DNA of 64,000 bases from Bacillota bacterium (GCA_023419605.1 JAEZXR010000123.1:1-64000); one strand, 5' to 3'; positions 8,436-16,941 are shown, numbered from the stretch's first letter. The notes: generated by a model not told the origin, from the letters alone. Made by a program: numbers and translations.

Positions 8436-8542
8436 GATAATTTTACTCCCTTCTTTTTTGTGATATACTAATTCTAATAAAAGCGGATTGAGGAAACCAG
8501 CGCAGGATTTTCAATGTATACCGGTATAGAAGAGGGGGTTAT
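8436..8542. promoter_or_regulatory. Divergent promoter region of lysA-like gene and MocR
   Basis: The 107-bp gap contains a 12-bp perfect palindrome TATACCGGTATA (8517-8528), directly before the MocR ribosome binding site (GAGGGGG, about 8532-8537), and a related ATACTA at 8464-8469. MocR-type regulators such as GabR bind spaced ATACCA-like direct repeats, so these are candidate operator parts. The assignment is weak. Confidence 0.35.
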
Positions 8543-9874
8543 ATGACCTATAAATATAAAGCTGCTGCCGATGCCATCAAACAGAGGATATATTCAAAGG
8601 AATATAGGCCTGGTGAAAAGCTGCCGTCGGTGCAGGGGCTATCCAAGGAATTCGCCTATAATTCCGATACCATCGTGAAGGCTTATAAGCTGCTCGAGTC
8701 AGAGCATTTGATTTATGCTGTTCCCAAAAGCGGTTATTATGTGGTAAAATCCGGGGCAGATGCAGAGGGCGGGAATTGCCTGGTGGATATGGTAACGGTG
8801 TGTCCCCCGGATCGTATTAATCCATACAAGGATTTTTACCATTGCATGGAGAAAGCCATCGCATTGTATGAGAAAAAGCTGTTCGATTACTCCTCACCGA
8901 AGGGCATGCCGGAGCTAGTGAATGTTTTGGTCAAGCATTTGATGGACTTTAAGGTTTTCACCAGGCCGGAAAATATATTTATCACCAATGGGGCACAACA
9001 GGCATTATATATTCTCGGAGCCATGCCGTTTCCGGGAGGCGGGACAAAGGTTCTTGTAGAACAGCCAACATACGCTGTAATGCTCCAGGTAATGAAGTGC
9101 ACCAGAACACCCGTGATTGGTATTCGGAGAACCTCGGAAGGTGTCGACCTGAATGAACTGGAAGCCATATTCAAGCAAGGCGATATTAAATTCTTCTATA
9201 CAATGCCGAGGTATCAGAACCCCACGGGCTTCTGCTATGAGGATTCGCAGAAAAAGGAAATTATCCGGTTAGCTAAAAAGTATCATGTCTATATTGTAGA
9301 AGATGATTATTTGGCAGACCTTGAACTGGATACAAAGGTAGACCCGATGTATGGGCTGGGAGGGCAGGACTTGATCATCTATATCCGGAGTTTTTCAAAG
9401 ACATTGCTTCCCGGACTGCGCCTGGGAATGGGGATCCTGCCGGCGGAATTGCAAGCGGGGTTTTTAGCCTATAAGCGCAGTATTGATCTGAATACTCCCG
9501 TCCTTACCCAGGGGGCACTGGAAATTTATCTGAAAAGCAGTATGTATAAATTTCATGTACAGAAAACAAAAAAGTATTATAAGGAAAAAATGGACGTGCT
9601 GCGGGAAGAATGCAAACAGCAGCTCCAGGATAGGATAAGGTGGTATATCCCCTCCACAGGTATCTATGCCTATATGGAGGTGGACGGTATTACAGCCGAA
9701 ACCCTTGTAAACAGGCTTTCAAAGCGTGGGGTACTTGTGAGCGGCACAAACGACAGCTATATAGAGGGCTTTCAACATCCCGAGGGCTTGCGTTTATGCG
9801 TTTGTAACACAGAGGAGGAGAGTATCAGAAGAACAGTCCGGCTGATCCGACAGGAACTGGAATGCCTTGGATAA
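8543..9874 (+). CDS. MocR/PdxR-type GntR regulator with aminotransferase domain
   Basis: 443 aa. The N-terminal winged helix-turn-helix (about residues 8-70; GEKLPSVQGLSKEF and TIVKAYKLLE) is of GntR type. From about residue 90 it has a fold-type I aminotransferase-like domain with the PLP-binding segment SFSKTLLPGLRLG (lysine near 286) and the substrate-binding end RLCVCN. Such regulators bind PLP or a PLP-amino acid adduct and control PLP or amino-acid genes. It is divergent from the PLP decarboxylase and so probably regulates it. Start ATG has GAGGGGG upstream. Confidence 0.85.
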   Translation: MTYKYKAAADAIKQRIYSKEYRPGEKLPSVQGLSKEFAYNSDTIVKAYKLLESEHLIYAVPKSGYYVVKSGADAEGGNCLVDMVTVCPPDRINPYKDFYHCMEKAIALYEKKLFDYSSPKGMPELVNVLVKHLMDFKVFTRPENIFITNGAQQALYILGAMPFPGGGTKVLVEQPTYAVMLQVMKCTRTPVIGIRRTSEGVDLNELEAIFKQGDIKFFYTMPRYQNPTGFCYEDSQKKEIIRLAKKYHVYIVEDDYLADLELDTKVDPMYGLGGQDLIIYIRSFSKTLLPGLRLGMGILPAELQAGFLAYKRSIDLNTPVLTQGALEIYLKSSMYKFHVQKTKKYYKEKMDVLREECKQQLQDRIRWYIPSTGIYAYMEVDGITAETLVNRLSKRGVLVSGTNDSYIEGFQHPEGLRLCVCNTEEESIRRTVRLIRQELECLG

Positions 9875-9901
9875 AGGGATTAGTATGGATATTCCTTCTA
9901 A

Positions 9902-9945
9902 CTGCCGTGACCTCCAGGTGCTTGAATACCTGAAGGTCATGGCAG
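9902..9945. terminator. Bidirectional terminator
   Basis: An 18-nt imperfect stem (9902-9919 with 9928-9945; core TGACCT/AGGTCA and CAGGT/ACCTG) between the convergent MocR and glycosyltransferase genes. Confidence 0.65.
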
Positions 9946-10064
9946 CTATTTAATTTCCTCAAACAAATTGCAGCATACTGTTTGTAATTACGGGATATAG
10001 TATTCCTGCGGTCTGGAGGCAGAAAGCAAGAGTACCCATTGCTGAATCGTATATACTATTATTG

Positions 10065-11222
10065 TTACATGTATTGTTCCAAAACAGAAACTCTTTCTCT
10101 CATTTGTTTTTCAAAGTCGAAAACTTCTCTGAATTTTGCCTGCCCGCACGCAGATAGGGTGTATAATTTATCGGGGTCACGGTAATATTCAACGATACTG
10201 TCAGCAATGTCATTTGCAAGGAGCGGAATGATGAAAATATTCTTTCTATGTTCAAAGTGAACATTCTGGCTAAGTATGTCGGTGCAGAAAACGCCAACAT
10301 TGTTTAACGCCGCGTCTATGCAGCAACCCGTAGGAAAACCGTCATAGTTTTTACCCGGTATCAGTACGAAAGGGGCATTGGGCGAAACGATAATGTCCAT
10401 TCCCGAATAGAATTCAGGGAAGAAACTGTGGTCTCTAAGTCCATAAAATACAATCCTGCCGTCGAGATCGCTGACATTGATCTCGTCTCTATCAAAGTTG
10501 CCCACCACGTGGAATTTTATATCTCCTGCAACGGTTGCAAGCTTTTTACAAACATCGATAAAAATGTGGTAACCTTTGTCGAGTCCCAGCGGCATATATT
10601 TATGGGCGACAAAACATATGTCGAAGGTGCCTTTATCCTTCCTGTAAAATTTTTTGGGTATTGTAGTATTGAAATACTGTGGATGTGTTACCATTCCGTA
10701 AATATAAGCGATTTTGTCCGGCGTAGCAAAACCACGGCTGGTAATATAATCGTATGTCATCTTCTGAGTAACGATGACTTTTTTCATAAAAGGGGATTGA
10801 AGGACCTTTATCAGCCTTGCATCAATCTCAGGATCATTTAGCCAGTATCCTCCGCCGGGATACAGTTCGAATATAAATGGCCTATTTGTCATCTCATAAA
10901 TAAAGTAAAAACTATATGCATTACTTAAAAAAACCGTATAGTATAAAGCGGTAGAGTTGCCTGTCCAGTCAAACAGTGTAAACGGCTTTACCCTATCCCT
11001 GAATTGCGGGTAAGCGGCTGCATATTCAGGATAATGCATGTCGTACCTGGTAGAGAATACCTCACAGTTAGGATACTTCTCCAAATAGTGATTGAATTCG
11101 GATATTCGGAAACCCGTCTTCAGATTTGGAAAATAGTCATCAAGAATCGTCAGCTTTTTTTGAGTTGTGCTACCAATTTCCAAGGCGTACTCCTCCATTC
11201 TTAGTTTTGGTATAGTCTGCAT
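10065..11222 (-). CDS. Glycosyltransferase, GT4-like
   Basis: 385 aa, soluble. The C-terminal Rossmann half shows the GT-B features of family 4: FDICFVAHKY, FHVVGNFDRDE, IVFYGLRDHSFFPEFYSGMD and the nucleotide-sugar loop NYDGFPTGCCIDAAL in place of the usual EGFPxxxxEAM. The role is probably transfer of a sugar to a surface glycan or protein. The start is uncertain: ATG 11222 has no clear ribosome site, whereas TTG at 11183 (codon 14) sits 8 bp after GGAGG. It lies downstream of a GT2 gene on the same strand, with a 200-bp gap (11223-11422) holding no convincing gene. Confidence 0.72.
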   Translation of the reverse strand: MQTIPKLRMEEYALEIGSTTQKKLTILDDYFPNLKTGFRISEFNHYLEKYPNCEVFSTRYDMHYPEYAAAYPQFRDRVKPFTLFDWTGNSTALYYTVFLSNAYSFYFIYEMTNRPFIFELYPGGGYWLNDPEIDARLIKVLQSPFMKKVIVTQKMTYDYITSRGFATPDKIAYIYGMVTHPQYFNTTIPKKFYRKDKGTFDICFVAHKYMPLGLDKGYHIFIDVCKKLATVAGDIKFHVVGNFDRDEINVSDLDGRIVFYGLRDHSFFPEFYSGMDIIVSPNAPFVLIPGKNYDGFPTGCCIDAALNNVGVFCTDILSQNVHFEHRKNIFIIPLLANDIADSIVEYYRDPDKLYTLSACGQAKFREVFDFEKQMRERVSVLEQYM

Positions 11223-11422
11223 GGTTTTATGGTTGTCATGTTATTTGTTCGTGCCGGTACGCGGCTGCTTTATGATGCTCTATACTATGCAAATTCCAAC
11301 GCGAAGGTTACAGGAGAAGGAGATTATGTAAATATGCCGCCATTTACTTGCGTCGTAGTTCATACGCAGGCACTGCATAACATTACCTTCTCCGTTCATT
11401 TCGAATCCTTGCTTCTTATGAT

Positions 11423-12322
11423 TTAGTTGGAATTTGCCGCATAAAAGTTGAAATTCTCCAGTGCCCAATCCATATGATAAAAGTGAGTTTTGTAGGATTC
11501 AGGGTCATGGATGGATGCGCAGTACACTGTTCTCTTGCCCTGGTCTAGCTCGTTGAAGTACTCGAAGTATTTCCATCGGTAAGTCTCGGCAAAGGACAGG
11601 TTCTTGTGCATTCTGTTCCTGATGTCAAAGCAGGTATTGTTAACCTTGTCAAGTTTGCACCACTTACTGCCTTCACATGCGTGACAAGGTATGGTTTGCG
11701 TCATATCGATTGGAATGTCGGTAGTAAATCCTGCTCTATAGGGCGTGTATTTATGCACCCTGATGGACAGTTCAGCATCACCGTAACCGTTTTCTTCGCA
11801 CCAGTATCCGATGATGCTGATCAACTCCGGCCGCAGGCACTGGCAGTGTCCGGGTATGAAATCAATGATTGTGCCGACCTCGCTATCCTTTAACTGCTGA
11901 TAACTTACGCCGTTTTTCTCTTTGGGGATTACCTCCGGTTGAAATGCAGGAAGCGGATGCACCCTGGGTATTCCGAGAAGACCCACCTCCGGAAACGTCT
12001 CAAAGACTCGCATAAAGCGGGTTATCCAATCGGGAGCATGAAAATATACATCGCTTTCAAGTACAATAAAATACTGGTCAGGCTTTCTACGTGCCAGGTT
12101 GCAATTAATTGGATAAATGGGTCCGACATTTACGGGAAACCTGGTTTTCGACTTGATGCGACTGTCTGTCAGGCTTTGAAGGTACTCCCATGTGTCGTCC
12201 TGTGAATTGTTATCGATAATATGGAGCTCAAAATCATCCGTTGTCCTTAAAAGTGAATTTAAGTTCCTAACCGTTAATCCCATCCGATGAAAAGTGGAAT
12301 AGCTGATTAAAGGCGGTATCAT
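11423..12322 (-). CDS. Glycosyltransferase family 2 protein
   Basis: 299 aa. GT-A fold: the opening strand ISYSTFHRMGLTVRNLNSLL, DFELHIIDNNSQDDT, and ESDVYFHAP as the DXD-like metal/nucleotide motif near residue 86. The C-terminal part has several Cys residues (PCHACEGSKWCKLDKVNNTC) that could bind a metal. I start at 12322 because GGAGGAA lies just upstream of this ATG; an in-frame ATG 24 codons earlier lacks a site. It probably acts with the GT4 gene on a cell-surface polysaccharide. No acceptor can be named. Confidence 0.75.
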   Translation of the reverse strand: MIPPLISYSTFHRMGLTVRNLNSLLRTTDDFELHIIDNNSQDDTWEYLQSLTDSRIKSKTRFPVNVGPIYPINCNLARRKPDQYFIVLESDVYFHAPDWITRFMRVFETFPEVGLLGIPRVHPLPAFQPEVIPKEKNGVSYQQLKDSEVGTIIDFIPGHCQCLRPELISIIGYWCEENGYGDAELSIRVHKYTPYRAGFTTDIPIDMTQTIPCHACEGSKWCKLDKVNNTCFDIRNRMHKNLSFAETYRWKYFEYFNELDQGKRTVYCASIHDPESYKTHFYHMDWALENFNFYAANSN

Positions 12323-12467
12323 ATATATTCCTCCATATTCATGCCGGCAAAAGCCGAAAGTATTTTTATAGGAGTGCAAATTTCCAGAGACCAATTTATT
12401 TGATTATCTCAGTTTCGGGCACTTGAAATAGCTGTGAGCAAAATCTAAAAACCGTGTTTACCGGCAT

Positions 12468-12632
12468 TTGCGGAAAACCAAATCTGACACTCTGGATAAA
12501 GAACCGGGTATCGCCTTTCGTGCATACTTGTTTAGTACATTTATATATTATGTAATTGCTGGAGCTGGTGTTACAGAAGATACTGCTTTTTATAGTGTAG
12601 CAGTCGCTAATTTATGGTACCCTTTCCTATAA
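12468..12632 (+). other. Doubtful small hydrophobic reading frame in the 12323-12690 gap
   Basis: The gap between the divergent GT2 and M24 genes holds an open frame of 54 codons from TTG 12468 to TAA 12630. Its translation looks protein-like and contains a hydrophobic stretch (AYLFSTFIYYVIAGAGV). There is no convincing ribosome binding site and no family is recognised. It may be a gene remnant, a tiny membrane protein or chance. Confidence 0.2.
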
Positions 12633-12690
12633 AACGAAGTATGATGTAGTAGCTAAGTAAAAGTTACATTATTAAGACAGGAGTTTAAGT

Positions 12691-13884
12691 ATGGGAAAAC
12701 AAGTACCTTTGGCTGAACTGCAAAAACGCATGCGCTGCTTCAGAGATAAAATGGAAACATCAAACCCGGATTGGAGAATCGCTGTAATTTTCAGCAAATT
12801 AAATCAGTACTACTTTACCGGGACCATGCAGGAGGGTATACTGATCATCCCCCGGGATGACGAAGCTGTATACTGGGTAAGGAGAAGCTACGAACGTGCA
12901 CGGGATGAATCCTTGTTTCCGCAGATCAGACCCATGGAAAGCTTCCGGGATGCGGCTGCATCCGTTGGAGTACTTCCCGGTACGGTGCATATGGAAATGG
13001 AAGTGGTGCCTCTGGCATTACATCAACGGTTTCAGAAATACTTTCCCTTTGAAAATGTTAAGCCAATAGATACACAGATGGCTGCCATCAGAGCCGTAAA
13101 GAGTACCTACGAATTATCCTTAATGGAAGTGTCGGGGAGGATTCACCAGCGGGTATTGGAGGAACGGATACCCCCTATACTCGCGGAAGGAATGAGTGAG
13201 GCCGAATTGGCTGCCCAATTGTTTTCCATTATGATCGAAGAAGGTCACCACGGATTGGCCCGTTTTGGAATGTTCGATACTGAAATGGTTGTAGGGCTTA
13301 TCTGCTTCGGAGAAAGTTCAACGTACCCTACGTATTTCAACGGACCTGGAGGAAATTACGGGATGAGTCCGGCAGTACCCTTGTTCGGCAGCCGTGAGCG
13401 CAAACTAAGAAAGGGCGATTTGGTATTTATTGACGTAGGCTGCGGGTTCGATGGCTATCATACGGATAAAACCGTGACCTATATGTTTGGCAAAGCTCTT
13501 CCGAGGGATGTGATTGAAACGCATAATAAATGCGTTGAAATTCAAAACGAGACTGCGTCCATGTTAAAACCCGGCGCAATCCCTGCGGAGATTTATAATA
13601 CAATCATGAAGCAGCTGAGTCCGGAATTTCTGAGAAACTTTATGGGCTTTGGAAATCGCAAGGTAAAGTTTCTTGGGCATGGGATCGGCCTGACGGTGGA
13701 TGAATTGCCAGTGATAGCAGAAGGCTTTTCAGAGCCCTTGCAGGAAGGAATGGTTTTCGCACTGGAGCCTAAAAAAGGGATCGAAAACATCGGTATGGTG
13801 GGAATCGAGAACACCTTTCTGGTTACACCGAAAGGAGGAAGGTGTATTACCGGAAATAGTCCGGGATTGATACCTGTATATTAG
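12691..13884 (+). CDS. M24-family metallopeptidase (Xaa-Pro aminopeptidase-like)
   Basis: 397 aa, cytoplasmic. The N-terminal creatinase/prolidase-type domain (about 1-150) is followed by the pita-bread catalytic domain. The five metal ligands are all present: D248 and D259 (FIDVGCGFDGYHTD), H330 (GHGIGL), E359 (ALEPKKG) and E373 (GIENT). It would cleave N-terminal residues next to proline, or be one of the related creatinase-fold enzymes. It is monocistronic, with AGGAG about 8 bp before ATG. Confidence 0.85.
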   Translation: MGKQVPLAELQKRMRCFRDKMETSNPDWRIAVIFSKLNQYYFTGTMQEGILIIPRDDEAVYWVRRSYERARDESLFPQIRPMESFRDAAASVGVLPGTVHMEMEVVPLALHQRFQKYFPFENVKPIDTQMAAIRAVKSTYELSLMEVSGRIHQRVLEERIPPILAEGMSEAELAAQLFSIMIEEGHHGLARFGMFDTEMVVGLICFGESSTYPTYFNGPGGNYGMSPAVPLFGSRERKLRKGDLVFIDVGCGFDGYHTDKTVTYMFGKALPRDVIETHNKCVEIQNETASMLKPGAIPAEIYNTIMKQLSPEFLRNFMGFGNRKVKFLGHGIGLTVDELPVIAEGFSEPLQEGMVFALEPKKGIENIGMVGIENTFLVTPKGGRCITGNSPGLIPVY

Positions 13885-13887
13885 TGA

Positions 13888-14112
13888 CAGGCTTATAATG
13901 TCAAGGAAACTTCTAAAGAAGAAAAGAAGGAAAGCAAGGTTGCATCTATAGACGGGGAAGAACTAAGTGTAAAAAGGAGCTACCAGTTGAGAGCTTCAAC
14001 TATACGCAAACTTCAAGAGCTTAAATTAGAGTTTGTTATAGATACAACCTTAAATGAAATTGTAGACTTGTCCATTTGTCTAATGTACGATAGTAAAAAA
14101 AGGGCTGAGTGA
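13888..14112 (+). pseudogene. N-terminally truncated ribbon-helix-helix-like gene
   Basis: Directly after the peptidase stop an open frame of about 74 codons ends at TGA 14110-14112. It has no usable start: TGA sits at 13885-13887, with no ATG/GTG until near the end. Its translation is clearly protein-like: a charged linker (KETSKEEKKESK), then KRSYQLRASTIRKLQELK and a hydrophobic helix ending in LNEIVDLSICLMYDS. This resembles the C-terminal ribbon-helix-helix or coiled segment of clostridial plasmid- or phage-type DNA-binding proteins. I read it as the 3' remnant of such a gene. Confidence 0.5.
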
Positions 14113-14113
14113 A

Positions 14114-14250
14114 AGGGTGTAATACGAAATTCTTCCAGAGATTCTCGCAGCTGCAAGAACTTTGTATTACACCCTAAAATAAAAATGTAATACAATTTTT
14201 TGTGCCGGCAATCCTGATCCGTTCCTGCAGGAAAAATAAATGTATTACAT
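14114..14250. repeat. Hairpin and repeated TGTAATAC/GTATTACA motifs
   Basis: A 12-bp perfect inverted repeat AGGGTGTAATAC (14114-14125) / GTATTACACCCT (14164-14175) continues inward with TTCTT/AAGAA, giving a 62-nt hairpin that starts 1 bp after the pseudogene stop. Two more copies of the same core follow (TGTAATACA near 14186-14194 and TGTATTACA near 14240-14248), so four copies lie within about 135 bp. They could be an operator array or the end of a lost mobile element. Confidence 0.4.
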
Positions 14251-14256
14251 AAACTA

Positions 14257-14281
14257 AAAAGCAGCCATTCGGCTGCTTTTC
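14257..14281 (-). terminator. Terminator of the protease operon
   Basis: AAAAGCAGCC / GGCTGCTTTT stem with a 5-nt loop. On the minus strand it is followed by a T-rich tract, just beyond the stop of the 14286-14909 gene. Confidence 0.8.
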
Positions 14282-14285
14282 TGGT

Positions 14286-14909
14286 TTAGTTATTTTTTGA
14301 AAAGTTTCTTAAAACTTCATATTCTTTTGTTGATTTACTAGTATCTACCATCTTTTTAAGTTCATCTTTCATTACTTTATCTGGATTTACTAATTTACCA
14401 TTATCATGTAAAAAAGCACCTTGATGCGCGCCTTTAATATAATATGTGTCAGGTTTATCATCTGATTGCTTGCCGAGAAATAGTGTATATTCTTTATTTA
14501 ACTGTAAAAGTTCCGTTGGCTCAGAAAGATTACCAAGTTGGAATATAGTTATATTGCTAGCAATATCTTTACCTTTTAATTTTTCTGAGACAGAAACCGT
14601 AGATTTTACACTTACGTGGCTAAATTGTTCCTGGCTTGTTACTTTACCAACAACTATAATATCTGAATTTTGTTTCATTTCTTTAAGTGAACCTGAATAA
14701 TCTAATACATCCCCATCAATTGAAACTACTTCTGACGGTTTAATATCTTTAAATACATCAATTTCTGAACTATCTACTAACTTTAACCCCGTTTCTGGTA
14801 ATGTTGTAGTCTTAACGGTATTATTATCTTTAAAAGTAATATATCCATATGAACAAATTCCTATTAATAAAGCACCACAAACAGCAATAGCAACATTTTT
14901 GCTTTTCAT
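14286..14909 (-). CDS. Membrane-anchored hypothetical protein
   Basis: 207 aa with an N-terminal hydrophobic anchor (about residues 5-27) and an extracytoplasmic, beta-rich remainder (VVGKVTSQEQF, YTLFLGKQSDDKPDTYYIKGAHQGAFL). There is no lipobox. I recognise no catalytic motif. It is 31 bp downstream of the secreted metalloprotease on the same strand, so the pair is probably co-transcribed; a role as inhibitor, chaperone or immunity-like partner is only a guess. The region is AT-rich compared with the neighbouring metabolic genes. Confidence 0.65.
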   Translation of the reverse strand: MKSKNVAIAVCGALLIGICSYGYITFKDNNTVKTTTLPETGLKLVDSSEIDVFKDIKPSEVVSIDGDVLDYSGSLKEMKQNSDIIVVGKVTSQEQFSHVSVKSTVSVSEKLKGKDIASNITIFQLGNLSEPTELLQLNKEYTLFLGKQSDDKPDTYYIKGAHQGAFLHDNGKLVNPDKVMKDELKKMVDTSKSTKEYEVLRNFSKNN

Positions 14910-14940
14910 TATTCAACACTCCTTATATAAATTTAATATA

Positions 14941-15591
14941 TTAATACATTGCATCAAGATGATTTAAATCTCTTGTTTGGGGAGTTGAGACATTCCAAGA
15001 TCCAAAGTAAGTTGAAGAAGATGGATGCAATAATGACTTATTAGTGGAAGTGGCATTAAGGTCATGACCATGATATCCAACTGCATGTCCTTGTTCATGT
15101 GCTGCAATAGCATTCCAATGTGATAAGGTTATACCTGAAGTTGTAGAATCCCATACATGATATATAACAGACTTATTAATTTTATAGACATCTTTATCAA
15201 TATTTTGATAATCTACAGTACCCAGCTTAGTAGAAGATACCCAGGCTGTTGATGAGCTATAATTGGAGGGTACTCCAAGACTATTCGCTGTAGGGCGATC
15301 TATACCATATATAAGTAGGTTATAATCACTACTAGTGCCCTGTGTATAGCTGATATTAAGACTTGACCAAGCATTTAAACCATATTGACACATGCTTAAA
15401 TAATTACTATCGCTCATACGAAATGTACTATCCTTTGTCATCACTACTTTTGTCGTAGATGGAAGAGAGCCTACTTTAGCAGAATCAGAGTACCAATAGT
15501 CAACTGAACCTAAAGTGCCTCCTGCATAAGCAGTTACTGAAGATAGTAATACTGATAAACATACAAAAACCAATAATAATTTTCCTTTCAT
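14941..15591 (-). CDS. Secreted matrixin-like zinc metalloprotease
   Basis: 216 aa with a Sec signal peptide (MKGKLLLVF...AYAGG, cleavage near residue 24). It carries the long zinc motif HEQGHAVGYHGHD (H165, H169, H175), i.e. HExxHxxGxxH, as in matrixin/M10-type metzincins; no downstream Met-turn could be placed with confidence. The compact size implies a small extracellular endopeptidase without pro- or binding domains. Start: AGGAGG is 8 bp before ATG 15591; an in-frame ATG 11 codons earlier lacks a site. It leads a two-gene operon with the anchored protein 31 bp downstream. Confidence 0.75.
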   Translation of the reverse strand: MKGKLLLVFVCLSVLLSSVTAYAGGTLGSVDYWYSDSAKVGSLPSTTKVVMTKDSTFRMSDSNYLSMCQYGLNAWSSLNISYTQGTSSDYNLLIYGIDRPTANSLGVPSNYSSSTAWVSSTKLGTVDYQNIDKDVYKINKSVIYHVWDSTTSGITLSHWNAIAAHEQGHAVGYHGHDLNATSTNKSLLHPSSSTYFGSWNVSTPQTRDLNHLDAMY

Positions 15592-16120
15592 TACAAAAAC
15601 CTCCTGTTTTAGAATATTAATCACACAATCATACTACCATAAATTACATAAAAAGTAAATATTTTACATAAAATTTTCTGTAAATGGCACAGTAGCAGCA
15701 TCCGTGTCATGTAGTGCAACATCCTACGTTATATCTATTAATTGCAGTTGATAGCAGCTATGCTGGCAATACCCCTATATTATAATATATGATATGTTAT
15801 AGTAATCTTACCATAGTAATGCATGGAATTAAATTACATAATTATTACACATTTATAACTCAACTTAAAAAAGCTAAAAATTGTGGACTTGGTTAGACAA
15901 AATGAATATTATATGATAGAGCAAAATTTTGGAAAACAGATTTTAGACCCTGGCAGCCGACTAAGATTTTAGAGCAGGATAAAAACAGGCTCTAGAGTAA
16001 CCGAAAATGGGAAAAAAGTAAAAAAATTTCTTTTGTTTTCTCAGGATTCCTTTACTTTATATACCGGTGTGATAAAATAGATATTGCAATTTTATGTAAT
16101 ATAAACTAAAAAGGAAGCAG
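15592..16120. other. AT-rich gap without recognisable gene
   Basis: About 530 bp rich in A/T runs, presumably holding the protease-operon promoter near its left end. No protein-like frame or strong hairpin was seen here. A TATACCGG string occurs near 16061. Confidence 0.4.
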
Positions 16121-16191
16121 ATGGAGACTACGGAAAAAGCCGATTTTAAAAAACCACAACGAAGCCTGTGAGTTGTGGTTTTTTAAAATCG
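16121..16191 (+). promoter_or_regulatory. Mini-ORF overlapping a 20-bp perfect terminator hairpin
   Basis: ATG 16121, preceded by AAGGAAG, opens a 16-codon frame (METTEKADFKKPQRSL) that stops at 16169-16171. The stop lies in the loop of a perfect 20-bp hairpin (16141-16160 / 16172-16191). An outer CTACGGA/TCCGTAG pair (16128-16134 / 16201-16207) adds a second helix. The hairpin also serves as terminator for the convergent MerR gene. A leader-peptide attenuator would need a downstream plus-strand gene, which is absent, so this may be a truncated leader or plain terminator. Confidence 0.4.
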
Positions 16192-16231
16192 TGAAGGAAA
16201 TCCGTAGCGGCAGGGTGCAGTAAAGTTTTAT

Positions 16232-16606
16232 TCAGCGATTACAGTATTCTTCATATTGTGCCGTAAAGTATTCAATTTTCATGGTCACCTTTTCCAGGTG
16301 TTTTTCCATGGTTTCCATTTGTTCTTCGACGCTCTTTTTATGCTGGCTCAGCATCTCGCAGCGTTGTTTTAAGGTTTCGCCTCCCTGCATGCTCAATTCA
16401 ACAAACTCCTTGATTTGTTTAATGGGCATGCCGGTGCTTTTGAGACAGCAGATCAAACTCAGCCATTCCAGGTCGTCTTCTGAAAACCGGCGGATTCCGC
16501 CTTTGCTTCGCTTTACAAATGGCAGCAGGCCTTCTTTTTCATAATAGCGCAAAGTATGGGTGGGTAGGTGGGTACTTTTAGCTACTTGCTTGATTGTATA
16601 ATCCAC
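16232..16606 (-). CDS. MerR-family regulator, AdhR/NmlR-like
   Basis: About 124 aa from GTG 16606 (AAAGGA 9 bp upstream; an in-frame ATG nine codons earlier has no site). The N-terminal winged helix reads YTIKQVAKSTHLPTHTLRYYEKEGLL, followed by RRFSEDDLEWL and a C-terminal dimerisation coiled coil. Cysteines C53 and C54 fall at the position of the conserved thiol of the AdhR/NmlR group, which senses aldehydes or other electrophiles. It faces away from the aldo/keto reductase operon, whose promoter carries the expected operator, so it most likely activates that operon. Confidence 0.82.
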   Translation of the reverse strand: MDYTIKQVAKSTHLPTHTLRYYEKEGLLPFVKRSKGGIRRFSEDDLEWLSLICCLKSTGMPIKQIKEFVELSMQGGETLKQRCEMLSQHKKSVEEQMETMEKHLEKVTMKIEYFTAQYEEYCNR

Positions 16607-16644
16607 AAAAAATCGTCCTTTCAAATACTTCAAAAATTTTTACC

Positions 16645-16829
16645 TTCCATTCGTAATTTGGCTGTGAGAGTGATCTGTGTAGGAAAATTTCTCCTGACCC
16701 GTAAGGAATACCGCTAAGGAAAGTGCCTGATGATGCGCCCTAGAGACATTTCCCTGCCATGCAGCTTTCCGTTGCTGTTGAAATTTTCTGGAGCAGACCA
16801 CCGAACACAAGCCTAATTACGAATGGAAG
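16645..16829. repeat. 185-bp imperfect rod-like inverted repeat
   Basis: Outer arms CTTCCATTCGTAATT (16645-16659) and AATTACGAATGGAAG (16815-16829) are perfect 15-bp complements. Inside them, in nested order, come GGCT/AGCC, GTG/CAC, GAAAATTTC/GAAATTTTC and GGAAAG/CTTTCC. The whole segment can therefore fold into one long interrupted hairpin. No reading frame is present. It looks like a MITE or a structured RNA placed between the MerR gene and its target promoter. Confidence 0.5.
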
Positions 16830-16854
16830 ATTTTTAAGATTTTTAAGTTGCCTA

Positions 16855-16885
16855 TTGACTTAAAGTTAACTTTAAGGTTTATAAT
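16855..16885 (+). promoter_or_regulatory. MerR-type promoter and operator of the aldo/keto reductase operon
   Basis: The -35 box TTGACT (16855-16860) and -10 box TATAAT (16880-16885) are separated by 19 bp, the overlong spacer typical of MerR-activated promoters. The perfect palindrome CTTAAAGTTAACTTTAAG (16859-16876) fills the spacer. It matches the CTTAAAG-N4-CTTTAAG operator known for AdhR-type regulators. Confidence 0.85.
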
Positions 16886-16941
16886 TTTATTATACGATAG
16901 GCAAGAGGGTAGTTCAAGATGTTTCTGTAGGAGGTAAAGGA

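Noticed and set aside
11229..11468. Short opposing frames of 62-65 codons between the two glycosyltransferases
   Set aside because: No ribosome binding sites, no protein-like pattern, and one overlaps the end of the GT2 gene.
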